From the NCBI GenBank assembly GCA_949740535.1, contig CATJHO010000100.1, forward strand, positions 1 through 64,000: a stretch of 64,000 nucleotides of DNA, written 5' to 3'. Positions 9,257 through 18,500 of this stretch are shown here, in pieces. This DNA is from an uncultured Lachnospiraceae bacterium. GTDB lineage: Bacteria; Bacillota; Clostridia; Lachnospirales; Lachnospiraceae. Both the position numbers and the translations under genes were made by a program. Numbering within the stretch: position 1 is the first letter of the stretch; the number at the start of each line of letters is the position of its first letter. Under the pieces are notes generated by a model, which did not search any database, had not been told where the DNA came from, and saw nothing but the letters and a program-made list of their open reading frames with translations.

Positions 9257-10306
9257 TCAGCCGATGGACATCATAATGCTTATCAGAGGAAGCATTACGG
9301 ATAAAAGAATGCCTCCGATAATCAGAGTCAGCACTGCCACCAGAGCCGGTTCAATCCAGGAAACCAGACTGTGGATGCCCTCATCCACCTGAATTCCGTA
9401 AAGTCTGGCCATCCGTTCCATCACGCGATCCGTCTGCCCAGCATCCGCACCAACACGTATCATCCTCTGATGAAGAGGGGCAAAAATACCTGCCGCCTCC
9501 ACTGCCGCCGCAAAATCTCCGTCGCGCTGCATCAGACTCTGGCACTTCTCTGCCTTCTTTCTGTTCCGTTTATCCGGCAGAAGATCCGGAATCAGCTCCA
9601 GAGCATGCTCCAGATTGTAGCCGCTGGCCATGACCATGGCAATCACCTCCGCAAACCTCTGAGCCGTCTGTTTATCCAGAAGCCGCCGCACCTGCGGCAG
9701 TATCTGTGCTGCCCGCATAATTGCCTGCCTGCCGCCTGCTTTCCAGATAAGGTACAGCACAAGAACCAGAATCAGAATAACGGCCGCGGCCGCCAGAGCC
9801 ACACGCCCCAGAGTCACTCCGCCGGACAGAACTGCCGCCTCCGTTCCCACCAGACCGGATCCCAGGCTTAAAAACACTTCTGTAAATACAGGAAGAACCC
9901 GGATAACCAGCACAGCAGTCACTGCCGTCATCAGTACAACCAGGATCAGCGGATACATCACTGCACTGCGGACAGCCGCCTGCATCCGGCTTTCCCGCTC
10001 ATAGTAATCCCCCAGAGACTCAAGCACCCGGTCCAGCTCACCGGCCGTCTCTCCTACCTGGACCATATGTACCATATAATTCGGGAAAAAACCTGCTTCT
10101 TTAATCCCCTCATACAGACTTCCGCCATCCCGGACACCTTCGTATATCTTCTGAAACGCCCCTCCATAGGGCGTATCCTTATAATTCTGATACAGAACCT
10201 CCATCCCGTCATACAGGGGGATTCCGGCCTTCAGAATCATTGCCGCCTGCTGGCAGAACAGGGAAACCTCATCTGCCGGAAGGCTTTTTGTCTTCTTTTT
10301 CTTCAT
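9257..10306 (-). CDS. type II secretion / type IV pilus platform protein (GspF/PilC family)
   Basis: 349 residues, the usual length for the family. Two GspF domains: the first with FCQQAAMILKAGIPLYDGMEVL near 16-37, followed by two hydrophobic helices (about 130-155 and 175-205), the second with FAEVIAMVMASGYNLEHAL, then a C-terminal helix (about 320-345). It forms the inner-membrane platform that works with the assembly ATPase. Start set at MKKKKTKSLPADE; the ribosome binding site GAGGGGAG is somewhat distant (about 12 bp), and longer frames overlap the upstream lipoprotein. Sits between the transglutaminase lipoprotein and the small pilin-like genes. Confidence 0.9.
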   Translation of the reverse strand: MKKKKTKSLPADEVSLFCQQAAMILKAGIPLYDGMEVLYQNYKDTPYGGAFQKIYEGVRDGGSLYEGIKEAGFFPNYMVHMVQVGETAGELDRVLESLGDYYERESRMQAAVRSAVMYPLILVVLMTAVTAVLVIRVLPVFTEVFLSLGSGLVGTEAAVLSGGVTLGRVALAAAAVILILVLVLYLIWKAGGRQAIMRAAQILPQVRRLLDKQTAQRFAEVIAMVMASGYNLEHALELIPDLLPDKRNRKKAEKCQSLMQRDGDFAAAVEAAGIFAPLHQRMIRVGADAGQTDRVMERMARLYGIQVDEGIHSLVSWIEPALVAVLTLIIGGILLSVMLPLISIMMSIG

Positions 10307-10325
10307 CTTGCTATTGCACTCCCCT

Positions 10326-11246
10326 CTAATATTCCCGTTCCTTTGTATAACTGCTCTCTGTATAAGATGAGGACGGCCCGAAGGTAGCGTCCATCCAGAC
10401 CCACTCTCCATCTATATAAACCTGATTCCAGGCATGATAAATATTGTCAGGCTGTACATAGCCGATAGCCAGACGTACCGGGATATTCTGCGCCCGGAGC
10501 ATAGCCGCAAATAAAGCAGCGTAATCAAAACAGATTCCCTTCCGCTCTCTGAGGGTTGCGTCCACATCCGGCAGATACCCCTTCTCCACAGTGGCTGCCT
10601 TTTCCTTATCATAGGTGAGAAGTCCCGTGATATAATTATAAATGCAGGCTGCCTTCTCTGCATCTGAAGCCAAATCAGCACACAGATCATAGGACAGCCT
10701 TACTGCATTCTTATCATTCGTATACCACACATACTGGCTGGGATACAAAAATACCCGATCCGTATCCGGCATCTCTACCTCCAGCTCCACAAAATACAGC
10801 TTGCTGTATGTCGTTCCCTCCACCTGCTGATATACCTCAATCTCATAGGTTCCATTTCCCATCTGAAGAGGATATACCTCATATTCGCCTTCCTGGTTTA
10901 AATCATAGCTGTAAATCTCCTCACCCAGAATTACCCGTGTCTTCATACGGATATCCGACTGAGGACCCTTCACCATGACATAGCCTTCTTCTGTATGACT
11001 GGCATCCACCGTAATGCCGTTTCCCTCATACACAATCTCACCGGAAGCCTCCGGCAGAGCTATCTCCACAGGGCCTGTATATACAGAACCTGGTTCCACC
11101 ACCTGAAAATCCGCCTCCGTCTGCGGCAGCGGACTCTGCGCTTCTTCCTGAATATTATTCCGGGCCGGTTCCTCAGAAGCGGTCTTCCCGCACCCCGTCA
11201 CGAGACACAGGGCTGTCAGAAGCGTGGTCCAAGTTCTCAAGCCCAT
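10326..11246 (-). CDS. transglutaminase-like lipoprotein
   Basis: 306 residues. Lipoprotein signal with lipobox LVTGC (lipidated Cys near 19). The C-terminal third is a transglutaminase-like domain with an intact triad order: Cys in GICFDYA (about 239), His in YHAWN (about 271) and Asp in MDATFG (about 286). The middle region is beta-rich and may be an Ig-like domain. Such domains act as transglutaminases or as cysteine proteases. GGAGG lies six bases before the chosen ATG; the gene overlaps the 3' end of the regulator by 74 bp. Presence in a pilus-like operon suggests it acts on surface subunits, which is inference. Confidence 0.87.
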   Translation of the reverse strand: MGLRTWTTLLTALCLVTGCGKTASEEPARNNIQEEAQSPLPQTEADFQVVEPGSVYTGPVEIALPEASGEIVYEGNGITVDASHTEEGYVMVKGPQSDIRMKTRVILGEEIYSYDLNQEGEYEVYPLQMGNGTYEIEVYQQVEGTTYSKLYFVELEVEMPDTDRVFLYPSQYVWYTNDKNAVRLSYDLCADLASDAEKAACIYNYITGLLTYDKEKAATVEKGYLPDVDATLRERKGICFDYAALFAAMLRAQNIPVRLAIGYVQPDNIYHAWNQVYIDGEWVWMDATFGPSSSYTESSYTKEREY

Positions 11247-12498
11247 TCTCTTCCTCCCAATCTGCCGCCTGGACAGACTCTGCAAAATTTCCTCCATAAT
11301 CTCCTGACAAATGAGCAAGCGACGCCACCCGGTAATTCACATGAACCCGGCGGCTGCTTACCTTCTTCCGAAAGTTAGTATCAATACGGCTGGTTGCAAT
11401 ATGACAGTCCTCCCGGCGGATTCCCGTAAGAATCACCAGATACTGGCTCATATTGTAACGGGTAAAAACATCTCCACACCGCAGAGTCTCCTGAACAGAC
11501 TCTGCAAGGCTGTCAGATATTTTCTTCAAGGTATCAGAATCCTCCATACGCTTCTGTCTTTCGTCCAAAATGGTACAGAGCAGAAGATAAACGGACTGTC
11601 CGGAACGCTCCATAAGCCGCACAATCACACGATAAATATCCATAAAGCTGGGATAAGGACAGCAGTAAGCGCCATCTGACTTGGGATTCTCCTGAAGCAT
11701 CTCCTGAATCTCATGAAAATCCCCGGTATTCAGCTGAATCTGGCTGCTCATCTGGCGGAAGCTCTCAATCATCCGATCCGACGGCGGCATATCCAGTTCC
11801 TCAAAATACATCTCGGTCGTCTTCTCATAGACCGCCATGGCCTCTTTGGGACGCTCCAGCCCCAGAAGGCACTCTATCTGCCATACCTGCCACTCGTCAA
11901 AAGGATATAAAGCTGCTGCGTGGGTGGAAAGCTCCAGAAGCTCTGTATATTCCCCGCGCTGCTTCATCTGATGGCAGACTTCCTCCAAAGCCGTAAAGTA
12001 CATGCTCTGAAAACGGGCCCCTGCCACCACAACCCATTCCTCGCCGGACAAAGCCGGCAGAAAATATCCTTTGTAATCATAACATGCTTCCTTCAAAAGC
12101 TCAAGTTTTTGTTCCGGATTCTTTGCTTTTTCTGCTTTCTTTAAAAGCTCTTCAAAATGCACTGCATCCACTTCCACCGGAAACGGACAGGTAAAGTGGT
12201 AACGTCCGTTTTCCGTAGAGATATACTGTTCCTTTGGAAGCTCTGTTTTCTCCAGCAGCCTCCGCAGATGAAAGACCGTAACGCGCAGATTATTGGCCCG
12301 GTCCCCTTCGACATCACTGCCATACAGGCGTTCCATCAGCTGCAGCCGTGTAAAGCCCTGGGGACCCGCATACAAAAGCAGCTGCAGGAGCTGCAAAACC
12401 TTTGTAGTCTGGCTTTTGCCCAGTGAAAGCACTTTCCCCTGATAAGTCATTATGAAATCGCCCAGCATCTGAACTTTCAGACATTTTTCTTTCTCCAT
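11173..12498 (-). CDS. BTAD-type transcriptional regulator with GGDEF-like C-terminal domain
   Basis: 441 residues. N-terminal OmpR/SARP-type winged helix (about 5-100: LKVQMLGDFIMTYQGK..., RANNLRVTVFHLRRLLE), then a bacterial transcriptional activation (BTAD) tetratricopeptide-like domain to about 260 (LELSTHAAALYPFDEWQVW). Residues about 280-400 resemble a GGDEF fold (CGDVFTRYNMSQYLVIL), but the GGDEF catalytic loop is absent, so it is unlikely to make cyclic di-GMP. Start chosen at the ATG after GAGGAG. First gene of the pilus-like operon and so its probable regulator. Confidence 0.87.
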   Translation of the reverse strand: MEKEKCLKVQMLGDFIMTYQGKVLSLGKSQTTKVLQLLQLLLYAGPQGFTRLQLMERLYGSDVEGDRANNLRVTVFHLRRLLEKTELPKEQYISTENGRYHFTCPFPVEVDAVHFEELLKKAEKAKNPEQKLELLKEACYDYKGYFLPALSGEEWVVVAGARFQSMYFTALEEVCHQMKQRGEYTELLELSTHAAALYPFDEWQVWQIECLLGLERPKEAMAVYEKTTEMYFEELDMPPSDRMIESFRQMSSQIQLNTGDFHEIQEMLQENPKSDGAYCCPYPSFMDIYRVIVRLMERSGQSVYLLLCTILDERQKRMEDSDTLKKISDSLAESVQETLRCGDVFTRYNMSQYLVILTGIRREDCHIATSRIDTNFRKKVSSRRVHVNYRVASLAHLSGDYGGNFAESVQAADWEEENGLENLDHASDSPVSRDGVREDRF

Positions 12499-13124
12499 TT
12501 TGCTTCTCCTCAAATTTCTCTGCTGTTTCAGCGTTTCTATAACACATAAAAATATAGAAGAAATCATATGTCATGGAAATTTACATTTTGTAATGGATGA
12601 ATTGAAAATGCATATCCAACGCAGACAGTATTTTACTAAGTTTATCATATAATCTGTAGGTATTACAACCAACTATGTGGTTTTTTCTACAAAAATGGTG
12701 TGATATTTTATTCTGTAAATACAATATTTAACGCTCAACACCGAAAATATGAATAATTTGTCAGATATATCCTGCTTTTTACTGTTTTATATCCTTTAAA
12801 ATATAATCCCGAACAGACCGCCTTTCTCTTATACAAAAAATCCCCACCACGTGATTGTGATGGGGATTTCACTAAAGGGGAGGATATAAGTAATTCGTTT
12901 CTCTTTTGTCTAATCCTAGTATGACCCGTTATTCTGGTTTTATACAACTAAATTTATTTTTTTGCAGCTGCCGTCACCTATTAAAATTTTTATCACTTCC
13001 GCAGCCAGGAAAACGGCCTTGCCATGAAACGGCCCTCTATGTTATCCTAAAATTACTCTTTCCCGGCCATGTATGCCTCACGCACTGCCCGCAGGAATAA
13101 ATCTATCTTCAAAGGAGGTTTCCC
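12499..13124. other. AT-rich gap between divergent transcription units
   Basis: No convincing gene. The left half is very AT-rich and probably holds the leftward promoter of the regulator operon, but no single -35/-10 pair stands out. A hairpin near 12838-12869 is listed separately. A short leftward frame at 12735-12947 has no ribosome binding site and a biased composition, so it is not called. The right end holds AAAGGAGG for the small gene at 13125. Confidence 0.6.
12838..12869 (-). terminator. hairpin with leftward T-run
   Basis: AAATCCCCA pairs with TGGGGATTT, extended by a CAC/GTG step after one mismatch. Read leftward it is followed by TTTTTT. No leftward gene ends close by (the nearest ends at 13421), so it may end a short unannotated transcript. 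Confidence 0.55.
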
Positions 13125-13322
13125 ATGTTTCAAAAGCTCAAACGCATTCTCGCTCTTGCAGGCGCCGTACTTCTGGCCGGCATGTATCTTATTACCGCCG
13201 TGCTGGCTTTCGTGGATCCGACTGCTTCCAAAGACTGGCTGACAGCCTCCGTGATCTGCACCGTAGTGATTCCCTGCTTTCTGTATGCATATATCCTTGT
13301 TTTCCGGTATCTGAAAAAATAA
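13125..13322 (+). CDS. small two-helix membrane protein
   Basis: 65 residues, rightward, with AAAGGAGG nine bases before the ATG. Basic N-terminus MFQKLKR, hydrophobic helix about 9-29, short polar link (DPTASKDW), second helix about 38-58, basic end YLKK. Nearly all the protein is membrane. Family not recognised; stands alone between two leftward units. A palindrome follows the stop. Confidence 0.8.
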   Translation: MFQKLKRILALAGAVLLAGMYLITAVLAFVDPTASKDWLTASVICTVVIPCFLYAYILVFRYLKK

Positions 13323-13346
13323 GCTTCTTTCTGCTGCAAACGCACA

Positions 13347-13379
13347 GACAGGCGGAACCGTCCACTGGCTCCGCCTGTC
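13347..13379. terminator. palindrome between convergent genes
   Basis: GACAGGCGGA pairs perfectly with TCCGCCTGTC around a 13-base loop, between the stop of the small membrane protein and the stop of the HAD gene. T-runs on both sides are poor, so terminator function is likely but not certain. Confidence 0.5.
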
Positions 13380-13420
13380 CTGTATCATCTCACTTAAATT
13401 ATAATTGAATTGTGCCTCTA

Positions 13421-14026
13421 TCACTCTACGCCTAAGCTCCGCAGCTCTTCCTTCGCCTGCTCCTGGGAACAAAACAAAATTCCACGTATGCCGAGCCGCT
13501 CGGCCGCCAGAATATTTTCTCTGGTATCATCCAGAAACACAGCCTCCTCCGGCCGTATCTCATACTTTTCCATCAGGCGCAGAAATGCCCGCTCATCGGG
13601 TTTGATCAAATGCTCCTGATAGGAAAGAAAATATCCGTCCATCAGATCCAGAAAATCCAGTTTGTCTCCCCGCTGATCATAAATACGCCTGGGCCAGTTG
13701 GAAAGGGCATAGACACGGTATCCCTTATCCTTCAGCTCCTTCACCCAGGGCACTGCATAGTCCAGACTCCAGGTACATTCTCCCAAGTCCGCATAGACTG
13801 CCCGGATCTCATGCTCATACTCCGGCGCGGCCGATACAAAATCCCGGATTTCTTCCTCCTCGCTCAAAAGCCCCTTGTCGTGCTCTACCCAGGCAGGATT
13901 CTTGAATACTGCCTGCTCCACTGCCCGGTACGCTTTCGGATCCGGCACCACTCTGCTTAAATATTCCTCCCAGCCATAGCCGTTTAAAACTCTGCCAATA
14001 TCAAAAATAATGGTGGTTATCTTCAT
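13421..14026 (-). CDS. HAD-family hydrolase (subfamily IA)
   Basis: 201 residues. Motif I is FDIGRVLNGYGW (nucleophile Asp near 9; the second Asp position is Gly-Arg, as in YihX-like phosphatases that carry DxGxV), motif II LSNW near 114, motif III Lys in LIKPDERAF near 142, motif IV FLDDTRENI near 164. Expected to dephosphorylate a small sugar phosphate or nucleotide; the substrate cannot be told. Start follows AGGGAG. Lies 39 bp downstream of purA and may be cotranscribed with it. Confidence 0.85.
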   Translation of the reverse strand: MKITTIIFDIGRVLNGYGWEEYLSRVVPDPKAYRAVEQAVFKNPAWVEHDKGLLSEEEEIRDFVSAAPEYEHEIRAVYADLGECTWSLDYAVPWVKELKDKGYRVYALSNWPRRIYDQRGDKLDFLDLMDGYFLSYQEHLIKPDERAFLRLMEKYEIRPEEAVFLDDTRENILAAERLGIRGILFCSQEQAKEELRSLGVE

Positions 14027-14065
14027 CTGGTTCTCCCTGGATTACTCTCTTTTGGCAAGGGCATG

Positions 14066-15358
14066 CTATCCCATCACCGGCTTCCGGTAAATGATATCAT
14101 CCCGGCCCGGCCCGTTGGACACCATGGTAATCGGACACTCAATCTGCTTTTCCACAAACTCAATGTATCTTTGACAGTTTTCCGGCAGATCCTCGTACCG
14201 TCTGATTCCCCGGATATCACATTTCCAGCCGGGAAGCTTCTCATATACCGGCTTCGCCTGCTCCAGAAGATACGTAACCGGGAACTCTTTTGTCACCCTG
14301 CCGTCAATCTCATAGCCTACGCAGACAGGCAGCTCATCCAGATAACCCAGTACATCCAGCACCGTAAATGCCACATCCGTAGCTCCCTGAATCCGGCAGC
14401 CGTAACGGGAAGCCACGCAGTCAAACCAGCCCACTCTCCGGGGACGGCCCGTAGTAGCTCCGAATTCACCGCCGTCTCCGCCTCTTCTGCGAAGCTCGTC
14501 CGCCTCTTCTCCAAAAATCTCGCTCACAAAAGCCCCTGCGCCCACTGCGCTGGAGTAAGCCTTGCACACCGTGATAATCTGCTTAATCTCATAGGGCGGA
14601 ATTCCTGATCCAATGGCGCCGTAAGCCGCCAGGGTGGAAGAGGATGTCACCATGGGGTAAATGCCGTGATCCGGATCCTTCATTGAGCCCAGCTGGCCTT
14701 CCAGAAGTATATTCTTTCCCTCCTGAAGGGCTTTCCATAAAAATGCTGACACATCACAGACATAGGGTCCCACCATGCGCTTATATTCCATCAGCTCCTC
14801 ATAAAGCTTCTCCTGATCCAGAGCCGGCTTGTGATAGAGGTGCTCAAGCAGAGTATTCTTCTGAATACAGACATTGGCAATCTTCTCTCTTAAATAACGC
14901 TCCTCTGCGAAAAGCTCGCTTACCTGAAATCCAATCTTGGCAAATTTATCCGAATAAAAGGGAGCAATTCCTGACTTAGTAGAACCGAAGGACTTTCCTC
15001 CCAGCCGCTCCTCCTCACACTGATCAAAGAGAATGTGGTAGGACATTACAATCTGTGCCCGATCAGACACCAGAATCTTCGGCGCCGGAACCCCACGCTC
15101 TACAATGCTCTGAATCTCATGAAACAGAACCGGAATATTCAAGGCCACACCATTGCCGATAATACTGGTGGTGTGATTGTAAAATACTCCGGAAGGAAGG
15201 CTGTGCAGGGCAAACTTTCCATAGTTATTTACGATGGTATGGCCTGCATTTGCTCCACCCTGAAAGCGGACAATAATGTCTGACTCCTGAGCGAGCATAT
15301 CGGTAATCTTTCCTTTTCCTTCATCGCCCCAGTTTGCTCCAACGATTGCTTTTACCAT
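14066..15358 (-). CDS. purA: adenylosuccinate synthetase
   Basis: 430 residues, standard length. Joins IMP and aspartate with GTP in AMP synthesis. GANWGDEGKGK phosphate loop near 6-16, NAGHT near 38, FGATTGRPRRVGW near 300. Start chosen at MVKAIVGANW, preceded by GGAGGG; an in-frame ATG 39 bp upstream is less likely. Not in the purE-M-N-D operon at the far end of the window. Confidence 0.97.
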   Translation of the reverse strand: MVKAIVGANWGDEGKGKITDMLAQESDIIVRFQGGANAGHTIVNNYGKFALHSLPSGVFYNHTTSIIGNGVALNIPVLFHEIQSIVERGVPAPKILVSDRAQIVMSYHILFDQCEEERLGGKSFGSTKSGIAPFYSDKFAKIGFQVSELFAEERYLREKIANVCIQKNTLLEHLYHKPALDQEKLYEELMEYKRMVGPYVCDVSAFLWKALQEGKNILLEGQLGSMKDPDHGIYPMVTSSSTLAAYGAIGSGIPPYEIKQIITVCKAYSSAVGAGAFVSEIFGEEADELRRRGGDGGEFGATTGRPRRVGWFDCVASRYGCRIQGATDVAFTVLDVLGYLDELPVCVGYEIDGRVTKEFPVTYLLEQAKPVYEKLPGWKCDIRGIRRYEDLPENCQRYIEFVEKQIECPITMVSNGPGRDDIIYRKPVMG

Positions 15359-15537
15359 AGTCTCAATTCCCTCCATTTTGCTTTTGCGCTTCCACACCGG
15401 CGGACCGTCTCTATCCCGGCCGCCGACGTTATCTAGTATACATCCTTTTTCTCAGATTGTAAACCTCTTTCCCGGCCTCTGCACCGCCGTATCATTTCCC
15501 GGCAGTTTAGAGGCCGAAAGACAGCTGCAAAACACAG

Positions 15538-18500
15538 TTACATCAAATCAAAGAGAGAGATCTGGTTGGATTCAGGCATATCCCCCAGAAGACCCAGATC
15601 GCCCATCAGGTCCACCAGGTTCTTGGAAATTTTACTCCTCTGCCGCAGATCGTCCCTGGACAGGAAAGGACCGTCCTTGGCCGCCTCGCAGAGCTGCTCT
15701 GCCGCCTTATCTCCCATACCTTCAATGGTGCTTAAGGACGGCATCAGCTTTCCGTCAATAATCTGAAACCGATCCGCCTGGGCCTGATAGATATCAAGAG
15801 GCAGGAACTCAAATCCTCTGGCGTACATCTCCTGCACAATATGCATATCTTTCATGGTATCCTGCTCTTTCTTGGTCAGCTGATCGCTTCTGCGCTTATA
15901 GTCTGCCATGTAGTAGGCCAGCCGCTCCTTTCCCTGGCACATAAGCTCATAGTTAAAAGCAGAGGCCCGGATGCTGAAATAGGCCGCATAGTAGGCCAGG
16001 GGATAATTAATCTTACAGTAGGCAATTCTCCAGGCCATCATCACATAGGCCGCCGCATGAGCCTTGGGGAACATATACTTAATGAGGGTGCAGGATTCAA
16101 TGTACCAGTCCTCCACGCCGGCCGCCTTCATGGCCTCTATCCACTCCGGCTTCAGTCCCTTGCCCTTGCGGACGCTCTCCATAATGGTAAAGGAAAGACT
16201 GGGCTCCACCCCGGTGTTGATAAGATACAGCATAATATCGTCACGGGTACAGATCGCAGTGGAAATGGTCGCCTTCCCCTCCTTAATAAACCGCTGGGCA
16301 TTATTAAGCCACACATCCGTACCATGGGAGAGTCCGGAAATCCGCACCAGATCCGAAAAGGACAGAGGCTTGGCATCCACCACCATCTGAATGACAAAAT
16401 CTGTTCCAAACTCCGGAATTCCCAGACATCCTAAGGGGCATCCGTCAATATCCTCCGGCGTAATCCCCAAAGCCTCTGTGCTCTTGAACAGGGACATAAC
16501 GCCAGGATCATCCAGCGGAATGGTTTTGGCATCCAGCCCGGTCAAATCCTCCAGCATACGGATCATGGTAGGATCATCATGCCCCAGTATATCCAGCTTC
16601 AACAGATTGTGGTCAATGGAGTGATAGTCAAAATGTGTTGTAATAATATCTGTCGTCATATCATTGGCAGGATGCTGTACCGGGGTGAAGGAATGAATCT
16701 CCTCCCCATGAGGCAGTACTACAATTCCTCCGGGATGCTGGCCTGTAGAGCGCCGCACGCCCACACATCCCTGCACGATCCGCTCAATCTCACAGGAGCG
16801 CTTGGGCATTCCTTTCTCTTCATAGTAATTCTTCACATAGCCAAATGCCGTCTTATCCGCCAGTGTTGCGATGGTTCCCGCCCGGAAAGTCTGGCCGGTG
16901 CCAAAGATAACCTCTGTATACTTATGAGCCTTGGACTGGTAATCACCGGAGAAATTCAGGTCAATATCCGGCTCCTTGTCCCCCTTAAATCCCAGGAAGG
17001 TCTCAAAGGGAATGTCAAATCCGTCCTTTTTAAGAGGTGTGCCGCACTCCGGACAGTTTTTATCCGGCATATCGCAGCCAGCCGCTCCCGCGTATCTGCG
17101 CACTTCCTCTGACTCAAAATCGCTGTAATGGCACTGCGGGCAATAGTAATGAGGCGGCAGAGGATTTACCTCTGTGATTCCCGCCATAGTAGCCACAAAG
17201 GAAGATCCCACGGATCCTCTGGATCCCACCAGATAACCGTCATCGTTGGACTTCCATACCAGCTTCTGGGCAATGATATACATAACCGCAAATCCATTGG
17301 AAATAATGGAATTCAGTTCCTTTTCCAGGCGCTCCGTAACGGTTTTGGGCAGATCCATGCCGTAGACTGCATGGGCTTTTTCATAACAGATATCCCTAAG
17401 GGTCTGATCCGAATTCTCAATCACCGGCGGACATTTATCCGGCCGTACCGGTGAAATGTACTCGATCATATCCGCAATTTTGTTGGTGTTCGTGATAACA
17501 ACTTCTTCTGCCTTGTCACTGCCCAGGTATTCAAATTCGGCCAGCATCTCCTCTGTTGTTCGAAAATACAGCGGCGCCTGGTTATCCGCATCTTTGAAGC
17601 CCTTGCCAGCCATAATGATCCGACGGTACACCTCGTCCTCCGGATTCAGGAAATGCACATCACATGTGGCGGCCACCGGCTTTCCGAACTGTTCCCCCAG
17701 GCTTACAATCCGCTTGTTAAGGCGGATCAAATCCTCTCTGGATTCAAAGACGGGGCGCTCCCCTCTCAGCATAAACTCATTATTTCCAAGAGGCTGTATT
17801 TCCAGATAATCATAGAAATTCACCAGTCTGGCAATCTCTTCTTCCGGGGCAGAGCGGACCAGGGCCTGATAGAGCTCTCCTGCTTCACAGGCAGAACCGA
17901 TAATCAGTCCTTCCCGGTGCTTCTGCAGAACACTTTTGGGAATCCGGGGCCGCTTGGCGTAATAATCCAGATGGGACCAGGAAACCAGACGATACAGATT
18001 CACCCGTCCAATCTCATTTTTGGCCAGAATGATCACGTGGTAAGCCGGAAGTTTCTTAACAGCCGCCGCATCCAGACTTCCCATCTGGTTGACAGCATAG
18101 AGGTCAAAAATATCCCGTTCCCTGAGCATTTCCACGAATTTTACAAAAATCTCCGCTGTACAGCCTGCATCATCCACTGCCCGGTGGTGGTTCTTCAAAG
18201 ACACATTCAGGGCCTTGGCCACTGTGTCCAGCTTAAACCGGTTCAGATTGGGCAGAAGGATCCGGGCCAGGGTCAGGGTATCCACCACCGTAAATTCATA
18301 GGGCAGCCCCTGCCGTTCGCAGGCTTTCCGGATAAAGCTGGTATCAAATTCCGCATTGTGGGCCACCAGAACCGCTTCCCTGGCAAATTCCAGAAATTTC
18401 GGCAGAACCTCCTGGATATCCGGCTCCTCCAGTACCATTTCATCGTTAATGCCGGTAAGTTTTTCTATTTTAAAGGGAATGGGCATATGGGGATTCACAA

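Noticed and set aside
12735..12947. 70-codon leftward frame in the AT-rich gap
   Set aside because: No ribosome binding site, spans the terminator-like hairpin, and has no recognisable features.
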